From: Microbacteriaceae bacterium
GTDB taxonomy: Bacteria; Actinomycetota; Actinomycetes; Actinomycetales; Microbacteriaceae
Assembly: GCA_030841285.1 (NCBI GenBank)
Contig: JAVECW010000011.1
Span: 1 to 46,893, forward strand
Reading direction: 5' to 3'
Length of the DNA stretch: 46,893 nt
Under the pieces are notes generated by a model. That model was not told where the DNA came from. It ran no database searches and was given only the letters and a program-made list of their open reading frames with translations. Made by a program: the position numbers and the translations under genes. Within the stretch, counting starts at the first letter, position 1; every line of letters begins with the position of its first letter. Below are positions 25,035 through 33,044 of the stretch, in pieces.

Positions 25035-25742
25035 ATGGACGTGCTGCTCGCGATCTGGGGACGCGTGACCGCGTACCACGCCCCGCTTCCGTGGCAGGCG
25101 GGCGCGCTGACCGCCGCCACAGCCGTGGTCGCGGTCCTCTATCCGCTGACCTGGCGACTCGGCCGGCACGTGATCACGATCGTGCACGAGGGCGGCCACG
25201 CGATCGCCGCGACGCTGAGCGGGAGGCGGTTGAGCGGCATCCGCCTGCATTCGGACACGTCAGGACTCACGGTCAGTCGTGGGCGACCGCGTGGCCCAGG
25301 CATGATCCTTACGCTTCTTGCCGGATACTCCGCGCCCGCGCTGCTCGGCCTCGGCGCGGCCTGGTTCCTGAGTAGAGGATACGCGGCCGGCCTGCTCTGG
25401 CTGCTCCTGCTGGCGCTCGCCTTGATCCTCGTGCAGGTGCGCAACTGGTTCGGGCTCTGGTCGGTCGTCGCCACAGCAGCGGTCTTCTTCGCCATCACCT
25501 GGTTCGGCGATGCCACGACGCGCAGCGTGTTCGCGCTCTTCGTCACGGCGTTCTTGCTCGCCGGAGCGGTGCGCACGGTCATCGAGCTTCAGGCCCAGCG
25601 CTCCCGCCACGGGGCCATGCAGTCGGATGCCGACCAACTCGCTCGATTGACGCACGTGCCAGGCATCCTCTGGGCGGGGTTCTTCCTGGTGCTCGCGATC
25701 GCATGCGCGGCGGCCGGCGCGTGGCTGCTCGGGTTTGCCTAG
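25035..25742 (+). CDS. M50-type membrane zinc metallopeptidase
   Basis: A 235-residue integral membrane protein. TIVHEGGHAIAATLSGRRLS contains HEGGH, the HExxH zinc site, embedded near the first membrane helices as in the M50B-like family. Several further hydrophobic helices follow (LLWLLLLALALILVQV and SVFALFVTAFLLAGAV). It probably cleaves within or near the membrane, though its target is unknown. Its stop overlaps the stop of the convergent VOC gene by 3 to 4 bases. Confidence 0.85.
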   Translation: MDVLLAIWGRVTAYHAPLPWQAGALTAATAVVAVLYPLTWRLGRHVITIVHEGGHAIAATLSGRRLSGIRLHSDTSGLTVSRGRPRGPGMILTLLAGYSAPALLGLGAAWFLSRGYAAGLLWLLLLALALILVQVRNWFGLWSVVATAAVFFAITWFGDATTRSVFALFVTAFLLAGAVRTVIELQAQRSRHGAMQSDADQLARLTHVPGILWAGFFLVLAIACAAAGAWLLGFA

Positions 25743-26512
25743 CCGGCCATCGGCGCGGACTGCATGAGCGCGAAGACACCGCCCTGCGGATCACTGACGA
25801 CGGCCCAAGATCCGACGCCCTCCGCAGAATCCGTCTCGCCCAGGAGCGATCCACCCAGTTCGCTCGCCCTGGCGCGCGTCGCCTCGATGTCTGCGACCTC
25901 GAAGTAGATCCGCCAGTGGCTCGGAACTCCACGCGCTTCCAGGCTGCCCGCACCCGCCACCGTGTGGTCACCAACGTTGAGGAGCATGTAGCCGGCATCC
26001 CCCGCAACCATCTGGCTCGCGCCCATCCCGAGCACGGTCTCGTAGAAAGGCAACGCGCTCTCGAAGTTGTCGGCGAGCAGCTCAATCCAGCTCAATGCGC
26101 CTGGCTCGTCGCGCACGCCCTGGGTCGGGCTGCCCTGCTGCCACAAGCCGGCAACCGCACCAACCGGGTCTGCGACGATCGACATCCGGGCGCCATTGCC
26201 GACCTCACCCGGCGAGAGCAGCACGGTGCCGCCGGCCGCAGTCACGGCGCCGGTCGCAGCGTCGACGTCGTCAACGGCCAGATAGCTCATCCAGGTCGAT
26301 GGCGCGCCGTCCATCATCGGCGGCTGCGGGCCGATCGACGTGACCGGGACGCCGTTCAGGGTCGCGAGCGCATATCCGCCCATTTCGGGCGACCCCGGCG
26401 GGATGTCCCATCCGAAGAGCCCCGCATAGAACGCGGAGGCCGCGACGGGATCGGTGCTTTGCAGATCAACCCAGATCGGTGTGCCCTGCGGGAATGACGT
26501 GACGAGCGACAT
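25739..26512 (-). CDS. Two-domain VOC-family protein
   Basis: A 257-residue protein made of two VOC modules. The first opens with GTPIWVDLQSTDPVAASAFY and closes at DPVGAVAGLWQQG; the second opens with GALSWIELLADNFESALPFY and closes at DPQGGVFALMQS. This layout matches the hydroxylase-like glyoxalase proteins (CFP-30B type) common in actinobacteria. GTAGG lies 5 bases before the ATG. Substrate unknown. Confidence 0.88.
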   Translation of the reverse strand: MSLVTSFPQGTPIWVDLQSTDPVAASAFYAGLFGWDIPPGSPEMGGYALATLNGVPVTSIGPQPPMMDGAPSTWMSYLAVDDVDAATGAVTAAGGTVLLSPGEVGNGARMSIVADPVGAVAGLWQQGSPTQGVRDEPGALSWIELLADNFESALPFYETVLGMGASQMVAGDAGYMLLNVGDHTVAGAGSLEARGVPSHWRIYFEVADIEATRARASELGGSLLGETDSAEGVGSWAVVSDPQGGVFALMQSAPMAG

Positions 26513-26582
26513 GGCGACCTACCCTTCGTCGGATGGGGCCACTGTACGCCGTGGATTCCCTGGCGTGAAGGGTGCGCGCCTG

Positions 26583-26957
26583 CTAGCTGACGCCCAACAG
26601 GTCGATCACGAAAATGAGGGTCTGGCCGCTGAGCGGGTGACCGCCGCCAGCCGGGCCGTACGCGAGCTGCGGCGGAACGACGAGCTTGCGACGACCGCCG
26701 ACCTTCATGCCTGGAATGCCCTCCTGCCAACCGCGAATGAGGTTGTTCAGGGGGAAGTTGATCGACTGGCCACGGCTCCAGGACGAGTCGAACTCCTCGC
26801 CGGATTCGTACTCGACTCCGAGGTAGTGCACATCGACCTTGGCACCAGGAGTAGCCTCCGCGCCGTCGCCGACAACGATGTCCACGATTTCGAGCGTCTC
26901 CGGTGCTGGACCCTCGGGTGCGTCGACCTCTGGCTTGGCGTGCTTCGAATCAGTCAT
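26583..26957 (-). CDS. fkbP: FKBP-type peptidyl-prolyl isomerase
   Basis: A 124-residue cytosolic FKBP. VDVHYLGVEYESGEEFDSSW, then INFPLNNLIRGWQEGIPGMK and GGRRKLVVPPQLAYGPAGGG are the conserved pocket segments, with the active-site Tyr, Asp, Phe and Trp in place. The ATG at 26957 is chosen because a longer frame to 27038 adds only unrelated residues. No signal peptide. Confidence 0.93.
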   Translation of the reverse strand: MTDSKHAKPEVDAPEGPAPETLEIVDIVVGDGAEATPGAKVDVHYLGVEYESGEEFDSSWSRGQSINFPLNNLIRGWQEGIPGMKVGGRRKLVVPPQLAYGPAGGGHPLSGQTLIFVIDLLGVS

Positions 26958-27066
26958 GCTCCCATCCAACCGCTCGCGCCGCCGCACGTCAAAGCGAAGA
27001 CCGCCAGGGAGCCATCCGCCTGAAAATTGCCCTTGCAATTGCGAATCGATCGATGCACGCTAGTTA

Positions 27067-27091
27067 TAGATCAACTAGAAGTAGATCAACT
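27067..27091. repeat. Direct repeat TAGATCAACT, 15-base period
   Basis: Perfect copies at 27067-27076 and 27082-27091. On the minus strand the copies place TTGATC and TATAAC near promoter spacing, so this could be the fkbP promoter region. Confidence 0.6.
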
Positions 27092-27139
27092 CGTCGTCCG
27101 GGAGAGTCGCAGGCATCGCCGCACCGCCGGACGACGAGT
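27089..27139 (-). terminator. Long inverted repeat after the FAD-oxidase gene
   Basis: Arms ACTCGTCGTCCGG (27089-27101) and CCGGACGACGAGT (27127-27139) match perfectly over 13 bp, with a 25-base loop. It lies about 50 bases past the FAD-oxidase stop, consistent with a transcription end, but the loop is long for a simple terminator. Confidence 0.5.
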
Positions 27140-27146
27140 CTGTTAA

Positions 27147-27188
27147 GCGAGTTGCGAGGACTACGCCCCGGGTAGGCGAGTTGCGAGG
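27147..27188. repeat. Direct repeat GCGAGTTGCGAGG, 29-base period
   Basis: Perfect copies at 27147-27159 and 27176-27188, the second ending just before the stop of the FAD-oxidase gene at 27190. Confidence 0.7.
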
Positions 27189-27189
27189 G

Positions 27190-28611
27190 CTATATCCCTG
27201 GCGCCTCGTCGAACACCTTGCCCGGGTTCAGTATCCCGAGCGGATCGAACACCGCCTTGAGCCTGACCTGGAGCTCGTACGAGTCAGCCCCGAGCTCGAC
27301 GGCCAACCAGCGCCGCTTGAGCACCCCGACGCCGTGCTCGCCTGTGAGCGTGCCGCCGAGCTCGATCGCCGTGCGGAACATCTCGTCGGCCGCCGCCCAC
27401 ACGTGATCCGGAACGGTGTCACCCGAGTAGACGAAATTCGGATGCAGGTTGCCATCGCCCGCATGCGCGACAGTGGGGATCGACAGCCCGTACTTCAGGC
27501 CGATCCTCTCGATCGCGAGGAACATGTCGACCATGCGAGAGCGTGGCACCGCGACATCCTCGATCAAAACGACGCCGCGCGCTTCGAGCGCGGGATGGAA
27601 CGCACGACGGATCGCGAGCAGGCTCTCCCCCGTCTCGGCATCGGCCGAGAGCCGGGCAGCGCCGCCGGCAGCGCGAACGAGCAGCAGCGCGCGTTCGGCC
27701 TCCTCGTGCGCTGACGGACCGTCGAACTGCACCACGAGATACGCGCCACTGGCCGTATCCATGACGCCGTTGACGACCGATGCTCCGAGGTAGTCCGCGA
27801 TTGCCGCGAGCGACGGGGCATCGAGCAGTTCCATGACCGCGGGGCGCAATCGAGCCGCTGTGATGCTCGCGGAAGCGGATGCCGCTGACGCGATATCCGG
27901 GAACACCGCACCGATCGTGGCCGTCTCGCCCACCGGGAGCGGAAGCACGCGAACCGTTGCCTCGACGATCACGCCGAGCGTGCCTTCCGAGCCCACGAAG
28001 AGTGCGGTGAGATCGTACCCCGTCACGCCCTTGACCGTGCGATGACCCGTCTCGATCAGCCGGCCATCGGCGAGTACGACCTTGAGCCCCAGAACGGCCT
28101 CGCGCGTGACCCCGTACTTGGCGCACAGCAGGCCACCCGCGTTTGTCGCGATGTTGCCGCCGACGGACGCGATGGCCTTGCTTGCAGGGTCTGGCGCGAA
28201 CCACAGGCCGTGCTCACGCAGGGCGGCGTTGAGTTCGGCGTTGATGACGCCTGGCTCGACGACCGCGAGTTCGTCCTCCGGTGAGATCTCGAGGATGCGG
28301 CGCATACCGGCCACACTCAGCACGATCGCGCCCTCCGTGCCGTTCGCACCTCCGGCGAGGCCCGTACCAGCGCCGCGCGGGACGACCGGCGTGCCGAACA
28401 CCGAGGCGATGCGCATGACGGCCTGCACCTCGGCTATGGATGTCGCGTTCACGACGGCGAGCGGCGTGCCATCCGAGATCCAGCCGGACTTGTCTGTGCG
28501 GCTCGCGTCGAGCTCGACCGGGTCGACGCTCACGGCGTCGCCCAGCTCGGCGACGAGCGATTCGAGTGCGCCGCGGGGGTCGCGTGCACCGGTTGGGTCG
28601 GCATTGTCCAT
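27190..28611 (-). CDS. FAD-linked oxidase (glycolate/lactate oxidase GlcD-like)
   Basis: A 473-residue flavoprotein. The N-terminal FAD-binding domain includes VVPRGAGTGLAGGANG and ASVGGNIATNAGGLLCAKYG with GSEGTLGVIVEATV. The C-terminal FAD-oxidase domain has AHAGDGNLHPNFV and ELGGTLTGEHGVGVLKRRW, with the conserved His and Glu. This is the GlcD/D-lactate dehydrogenase class, oxidising 2-hydroxyacids. I chose the ATG at 28611 over a GTG at 28620 because a TAGTGT -10 lies 7 bases before it and there is no ribosome binding site. Confidence 0.9.
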   Translation of the reverse strand: MDNADPTGARDPRGALESLVAELGDAVSVDPVELDASRTDKSGWISDGTPLAVVNATSIAEVQAVMRIASVFGTPVVPRGAGTGLAGGANGTEGAIVLSVAGMRRILEISPEDELAVVEPGVINAELNAALREHGLWFAPDPASKAIASVGGNIATNAGGLLCAKYGVTREAVLGLKVVLADGRLIETGHRTVKGVTGYDLTALFVGSEGTLGVIVEATVRVLPLPVGETATIGAVFPDIASAASASASITAARLRPAVMELLDAPSLAAIADYLGASVVNGVMDTASGAYLVVQFDGPSAHEEAERALLLVRAAGGAARLSADAETGESLLAIRRAFHPALEARGVVLIEDVAVPRSRMVDMFLAIERIGLKYGLSIPTVAHAGDGNLHPNFVYSGDTVPDHVWAAADEMFRTAIELGGTLTGEHGVGVLKRRWLAVELGADSYELQVRLKAVFDPLGILNPGKVFDEAPGI

Positions 28612-28618
28612 GCCTGTC

Positions 28619-28624
28619 ACACTA
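28619..28624 (-). promoter_or_regulatory. -10 hexamer for a leaderless start (FAD oxidase)
   Basis: On the minus strand TAGTGT ends 7 bases before the ATG at 28611. The -35 is weak. Confidence 0.45.
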
Positions 28625-28705
28625 ACCCCACGGATTCGGCGCCCTCGCTTTCGTCATGTCCGATTTCCGCCACCGCGTTCTCGATGTGCGTGTCAGGCTA
28701 GGGGT

Positions 28706-30280
28706 ATGACCACCACGGCGGACCAGGCGAAACTCAGCGATCCGCTCTTCGCCGAGCGCTATCGCGCCATGTCGTCGCGGGATGCCCGCTTCGATGGGCA
28801 GTTCATCACGGGCGTCCATTCCACGGGAATCTACTGCAGGCCGAGTTGCCCGGCCATCACTCCGAAGGCCTCGAACGTGAGCTTCTACCTCACGACAGCT
28901 GCCGCCCACGAGGCCGGCTTGCGCGCATGCAAGCGCTGCCTGCCAGACGCCGTGCCCGGCTCGCCGGAATGGAACGTGCGCGACGACCTCGCCGCCCGTG
29001 CCATGCGCCTCATTGCAGACGGCACGGTCGAACGCGAAGGCGTGCCGGGCCTCGCCTCCCGTCTCGGCTACACACCGCGCCATCTGGGGCGCGTGCTCGT
29101 CACCGAGCTGGGCGCGGGACCGCTCGCCCTCTCGCGTGCGCACCGCGCACAAACCGCGCGACTCCTCCTCGCCGGGACCGAACTCTCGATCACGGATGTC
29201 GCATTCGCGGCCGGGTTCAGCAGCGTGCGCCAGTTCAACGAGACGATCGCCGCGATCTACCGCACAACGCCGGGAGCGATCCGGTCGTCGAGGGGGGCGA
29301 CGCAGGTGACAGCCGCGTCCACCCGGTCGACCGCGAACGCGTCAACCGGCCACCCCGCGACGCTCACCCTGCGCCTGCCAGCACGCGCCCCGTTCGACGG
29401 CGCAGGGGTGTTCGGCTTCCTCTCTGCTCGAGCGATCCCCGGGGTCGAGGTAGGCGACCAGGCGAGTTACGCACGTACGATGCGACTTCCGCATGGCATC
29501 GCATCCGTCATATTGCGCCTCTCCGGCACGGATGCCGCCCCAGCGGTCACCTGCGAGGCCAGCCTTGCCGACGTGGCCGACCTCGCTCCCCTCGTTGCGC
29601 GCGTGCGGCGCCTGCTCGATCTCGACGCCGATGCGCAGGCCATCGACGATGCTCTCGCCGCAGACCCCGCGCTCCGGGCGAGCGTTCACGCCGCACCGGG
29701 GAGGCGCGTACCGGGCAGCGTCGACGGCGAGGAGACGCTGTTCCGCGCGATCGTCGGCCAGCAGGTTTCCGTCGCAGGAGCGCGGACAACGCTCACCCGG
29801 CTGACCGAGGCACTCGGCAGCACTGTGCAGTTCGGCAGCACCGGGCAGGTCGGCAGCGCAAGGCAGTTCGGCAGCGCGGGACAGGTCGGCGCGTTCACGC
29901 ACGTGTTCCCGACCGCTGCGCAGATCGCGGCGGGGGGGCGCGAGGTTCTGCGCGGCCCGACCCGCAGGATCGAGACCATCGTGGCCGTCGCGGAAGCGCT
30001 GGCATCGGGTGACCTCGTGATCGACCTTGGTGAATCCCGCGAAGATCTGGAATCGAGGCTCACCGCCCTGCCGGGGATCGGCCCATGGACGGCGGGGTAC
30101 GTCGCGATGCGCGTGCTCGGCAGTCCCGACATCCTGCTCACGAGCGATCTCGCGATCCGCCAGGGTGCCGTCCGGCTGGGACTCCCCGGCGAAGCGCGCG
30201 CGCTCGAGTCGCGAGCCACCGCGTGGGCGCCGTGGCGCAGCTATGCCGGAATGCACCTCTGGCGAGCGGCCCAAGCGTAG
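28706..30280 (+). CDS. alkA: Ada-AlkA fusion: DNA methylation sensor plus 3-methyladenine glycosylase
   Basis: A 524-residue fusion. Residues 1-80 form the Ada zinc domain with Cys44, Cys48, Cys75 and Cys78 (YCRPSC and ACKRC), of which the first accepts methyl groups from phosphotriesters. An AraC-type helix-turn-helix follows (ITDVAFAAGFSSVRQFNETI). The rest is AlkA-like: an N domain, then a HhH-GPD domain with LPGIGPWTAGYVAMRVLG and the catalytic Asp in LTSDLAIRQG. An 18-bp DNA repeat inserts FGSTGQ-type hexapeptides in the glycosylase part. The O6-methylguanine transferase part of enterobacterial Ada is absent. Confidence 0.92.
   Translation: MTTTADQAKLSDPLFAERYRAMSSRDARFDGQFITGVHSTGIYCRPSCPAITPKASNVSFYLTTAAAHEAGLRACKRCLPDAVPGSPEWNVRDDLAARAMRLIADGTVEREGVPGLASRLGYTPRHLGRVLVTELGAGPLALSRAHRAQTARLLLAGTELSITDVAFAAGFSSVRQFNETIAAIYRTTPGAIRSSRGATQVTAASTRSTANASTGHPATLTLRLPARAPFDGAGVFGFLSARAIPGVEVGDQASYARTMRLPHGIASVILRLSGTDAAPAVTCEASLADVADLAPLVARVRRLLDLDADAQAIDDALAADPALRASVHAAPGRRVPGSVDGEETLFRAIVGQQVSVAGARTTLTRLTEALGSTVQFGSTGQVGSARQFGSAGQVGAFTHVFPTAAQIAAGGREVLRGPTRRIETIVAVAEALASGDLVIDLGESREDLESRLTALPGIGPWTAGYVAMRVLGSPDILLTSDLAIRQGAVRLGLPGEARALESRATAWAPWRSYAGMHLWRAAQA
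29813..29893. repeat. 18-bp tandem repeat inside the Ada-AlkA gene
   Basis: Four units of the type NTCGGCAGCRCNGNGCAG plus a half unit run from 29813. They encode hexapeptides of the form (F/V)GS(T/A)xQ between two helices of the glycosylase domain. Other AlkA proteins have no such insert as far as I know. Confidence 0.85.
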
Positions 30281-30289
30281 GATCGGAGC

Positions 30290-30364
30290 GCACTCGGTTC
30301 CTGGAACCGCACTCGGTTCCTCGACCGCTCCCGGTTCCCCGAACCGCACTGGGTTTTTGGAACT
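30290..30364. repeat. 19-bp x4 degenerate repeat with hairpin-forming units
   Basis: Units GCACTCGGTTCCTGGAACC, a variant one base shorter, GCTCCCGGTTCCCCGAACC and GCACTGGGTTTTTGGAACT stand head to tail between alkA and the glycosyltransferase gene. The first and third units contain clear inverted arms (GGTTC and GAACC), so this stretch can fold into a row of mini-hairpins. Confidence 0.85.
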
Positions 30365-30391
30365 GCACTCTCGCTGAGGAGGGGCGCACCG

Positions 30392-31153
30392 TTGACCTCG
30401 ATCTCCGTGGTGATCCCCGCACTCGACGACGCCGACATGCTCGAACGGTGCCTCGCTGACCTATCCGCACAGGCGCGACCGGCAGACGAGATCATCGTCG
30501 TCGACAACGGCAGCACGGATGAGACCGTGGCCGTCGCACGAGCAGCAGGCGTCCGCGTACTCTCCGAGCCGCTCAGGGGGATCTGGCCGGCCGCTGCGAC
30601 GGGCTACGACGCCGCGACGGGCGAGATCATCGCCAGGCTCGACGCGGACTCACGCCCGCCGGTGGACTGGCTGGCGCGCATCGAAACGGAGTTCGCCCGC
30701 GACCCCGAGATTGCCATCCTGACCGGGCCAGGCGACTTCTATGGCGGCAACTGGTTCGTGCGGATCCTCGGCCAATACCTCTACATGGACGGATACTTCT
30801 GGTCGATGACCCTCTGGCTCGGGCACAGCCCGGTCTACGGCTCGAACTTCGCAATGCGCAGCGAAACCTGGCATGAGGTTCGCGGACGCGTGCACCGTGA
30901 GTTGCGCACGATCCACGATGATCTCGATCTCAGCCTTCACCTCCTGCCGCAACAGGTCGTGCGCCTGGACAGGCGCTTTCGTGTCGGCATCTCCGCGCGC
31001 CCGTTCGACACCTGGCGTGGACTCGGCCGCCGGATCGGCTGGGCGTACCTCACCCTGCGTCTGCACTGGCCAGAGGAAACACCCTGGAGCATGCGTGCCG
31101 CGAAGCGGCACTGGGAGGCCGAGCAGCGCGAGCTTCCTGGGGCAATCGCCTGA
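30392..31153 (+). CDS. Family 2 glycosyltransferase
   Basis: A 253-residue GT-A fold transferase. SISVVIPALDDADMLERCLA and DEIIVVDNGSTDETVAVARA form the nucleotide-sugar half, ARLDADSRPPVDWLARI supplies the metal-binding DAD motif. A mildly hydrophobic stretch near GQYLYMDGYFWSMTLWLG may sit at the membrane. The start is a TTG at 30392 supported by a strong GAGGAGGGG about 8 bases before it. Acceptor unknown. Confidence 0.85.
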   Translation: MTSISVVIPALDDADMLERCLADLSAQARPADEIIVVDNGSTDETVAVARAAGVRVLSEPLRGIWPAAATGYDAATGEIIARLDADSRPPVDWLARIETEFARDPEIAILTGPGDFYGGNWFVRILGQYLYMDGYFWSMTLWLGHSPVYGSNFAMRSETWHEVRGRVHRELRTIHDDLDLSLHLLPQQVVRLDRRFRVGISARPFDTWRGLGRRIGWAYLTLRLHWPEETPWSMRAAKRHWEAEQRELPGAIA

Positions 31154-31188
31154 AGCGTCAGGCGTCAGGCGTCAGGCGTCAAGCGTCA
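31154..31188. repeat. 7-bp x5 tandem repeat at a gene junction
   Basis: RGCGTCA repeats five times, starting right after the glycosyltransferase stop. The last unit provides the stop codon of the convergent hydrolase gene (31186-31188). Confidence 0.85.
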
Positions 31189-32091
31189 CGCGCGTGCCGA
31201 GGCGAAGAGCGCGAGCATGTCCCGAGCGAGCTGGTGCGGCGCCGTCTCGCATGGACTGTGCCCGGTGCGGTAGACCGCGAGCGCACCCCCAATCGCCTCC
31301 GCGAATTGCGCGTGCAGGGAGGTGGGCCAGAGATCGTGATTGCCAACGGCCACGAGCTTCGGGATCGTGATCGCAGCCAGCTCCCGGCGGACATCGGGCG
31401 CACGCTTCATGAGACCGATGATGTCGTCGACGCTCGAACGGCGGGTCAGTACGAAACGTGAGCGAACGAAGGCGAGCCGCAGCGGCGGGATCCTGTTCTT
31501 GTTGGTCACGATCCCCCAGATCATGAGCCCAGCGGCCTGTCGTGCGTTCAGCACCCAGCTCAGCCAGCCGATCCAGCGCACGCCGCGAAAGACCTGCCCG
31601 GGCTCTGGCGGAGTCGTCATGAGCGTGAGGCTGCGACACAATCCGGGGTGGCGCGTGACCAGGAGCTGCGTGACGATTCCCGCGAAGGAGTAACCGAGCA
31701 GGTGTGCCGGGCCGCCCGCACGAAGGAATGCCTCGAGATCCGCCACGAAGAGGTCGTAGTCGTAGTGTGCACCCCGCGCTGGTCCCGCATCCGCTGACTC
31801 GTATTGGCCGGCCAGGTCGTAGCTCTGCACGTAGTACCCGCCCGCCGCGAGCAGCGGGGCCAGCAATGTGAAATCCTCCTTCGAGCCCGTCACACCTGGC
31901 AGGAGGACGACACGCGGATACCCGGGGTCACCCAGCGAGAACACGGCAAGCTCGCCGCTCGGCGCGGCGAATCGGGAGCTGACGGTGCCTGCGGGCACGG
32001 TCGCCCAGTCGACGTCTGACAGGGCGGCGTCACGGCGCATCGCGTCGTCGTCGCCATCCGCTAGCCTTGAGCCTTTCTCGCCTATTGACAC
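31186..32091 (-). CDS. Alpha/beta hydrolase
   Basis: A 301-residue alpha/beta-fold hydrolase. LLPGVTGSKEDFTLLAPLL includes the oxyanion strand, LLGYSFAGIVTQLLV the nucleophile elbow (Gly-Tyr-Ser-Phe-Ala-Gly), VAVGNHDLWP the acid region and RTGHSPCETAP the catalytic His. The GTG at 32091 was chosen because TAGGTT lies 6 bases before it; an internal ATG at 32040 is an alternative. Substrate unknown. Confidence 0.85.
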   Translation of the reverse strand: MSIGEKGSRLADGDDDAMRRDAALSDVDWATVPAGTVSSRFAAPSGELAVFSLGDPGYPRVVLLPGVTGSKEDFTLLAPLLAAGGYYVQSYDLAGQYESADAGPARGAHYDYDLFVADLEAFLRAGGPAHLLGYSFAGIVTQLLVTRHPGLCRSLTLMTTPPEPGQVFRGVRWIGWLSWVLNARQAAGLMIWGIVTNKNRIPPLRLAFVRSRFVLTRRSSVDDIIGLMKRAPDVRRELAAITIPKLVAVGNHDLWPTSLHAQFAEAIGGALAVYRTGHSPCETAPHQLARDMLALFASARA

Positions 32092-32097
32092 AGCACA

Positions 32098-32103
32098 AAC
32101 CTA
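32098..32103 (-). promoter_or_regulatory. -10 hexamer for a leaderless start (alpha/beta hydrolase)
   Basis: TAGGTT on the minus strand, then 6 bases, then GTG at 32091. Confidence 0.45.
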
Positions 32104-32154
32104 TCGGGCCACTCCGTGCGCGCATCCCCCTGTTCGCGGCGCACCAAACGCCCG

Positions 32155-32160
32155 TATAGC
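32155..32160 (+). promoter_or_regulatory. -10 hexamer for a leaderless start (FAH gene)
   Basis: TATAGC, then 8 bases, then GTG at 32169. It faces the hydrolase -10 across about 50 bases. Confidence 0.5.
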
Positions 32161-32168
32161 CTGAGCAG

Positions 32169-33044
32169 GTGAGACTTTCGCATCTGAGCGCCGACGGCGA
32201 CAGGCATCCGCGACTGGCTGTAGTACTCGGCGATGGTGCGCTTTTCCTGGACGAGATCATGGACCCCGCCCCCCGCGACCTGCAGGAGCTGCTTGAGCAG
32301 GGCGACGACACGCTCGCGCATCTCCGAGCCGTCGTCGACAACGCGACCGTCCAGCGAACCAGTCTGACGCCCGTCGATGGCTTGCGCCACGCATCCGCGA
32401 TTCTGCGCCCGCCGCAGATCATCGCGATTGGGGCGAATTACGCGGCGCACGCGTCCGAACTGCAGCTGCGATCGGAGAAGGCCGCAACCGTCTTCTCACT
32501 CTGGCCGAACTCGCTGGCCGGTCACGAGGCCACGACCTCGTGGTCGGAGGAGATCTCCACGCAGGTCGACTACGAGGCGGAGCTTGGTGTCATCATCGGC
32601 CGGCCTGCTCGGGATGTCTCCGAGCAGGACGCACTCGACTACGTCTTCGGCTACACGGTCGTCAACGACATCACCGCGCGGGACCTGCAGTTCTCCGAGG
32701 CGCAATGGTCCAGGTGCAAGTCGTTCGACGGGTTCACCCCGACGGGTCCCGTCGTCGTGACGGCGGACGAGATCGCCGACCCGCAGGACCTCTGGCTCAC
32801 GACCAATGTCGACGGCAAGGTGCTGCAGGACTCGTCGACCGGTGACATGGTCCGCTCGGTCGCCGAGCTCATCTCGTACCTGTCTCGCTCCGCAACGCTC
32901 CAGCCGGGAACCCTGATCTCGACGGGCAGCCCTGGCGGTGCCGGCTATTCGCGCACCCCACCCGTGTTCCTCCGCGACAACTCGACCGTGACGGTGTCGA
33001 TCGGCGGGATCGGCTATCTCACGACGCACTGCCGGGTCATCTGA
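32169..33044 (+). CDS. Fumarylacetoacetate hydrolase family protein
   Basis: A 291-residue FAH-family enzyme. IGANYAAHASEL marks the catalytic start of the domain, VDYEAELGVIIGRPARDVSE provides the metal-binding Glu residues, and GYTVVNDITARDLQ the metal-binding Asp. SFDGFTPTGP and LISTGSPGGAGYSRTPPVF complete the active site. Members split or decarboxylate 2-oxo or 2,4-dioxo acids; I cannot name the substrate. The last 20 bases of the gene are duplicated just downstream. Confidence 0.9.
   Translation: MRLSHLSADGDRHPRLAVVLGDGALFLDEIMDPAPRDLQELLEQGDDTLAHLRAVVDNATVQRTSLTPVDGLRHASAILRPPQIIAIGANYAAHASELQLRSEKAATVFSLWPNSLAGHEATTSWSEEISTQVDYEAELGVIIGRPARDVSEQDALDYVFGYTVVNDITARDLQFSEAQWSRCKSFDGFTPTGPVVVTADEIADPQDLWLTTNVDGKVLQDSSTGDMVRSVAELISYLSRSATLQPGTLISTGSPGGAGYSRTPPVFLRDNSTVTVSIGGIGYLTTHCRVI

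Larger units (their letters stand above)
26958..27189. other. Gap between fkbP and the FAD-oxidase gene
   Basis: Both neighbours read leftwards. The gap holds a 13-bp inverted repeat with a 25-base loop (27089-27139), a pair of TAGATCAACT direct repeats, a pair of GCGAGTTGCGAGG direct repeats, and a possible TATAAC -10 for fkbP on the minus strand. Confidence 0.55.

Noticed and set aside
28620-28626. GTTAGTG half-site before the FAD-oxidase gene
   Set aside because: The facing arm is missing; the overlapping TAGTGT is better explained as a -10 hexamer.
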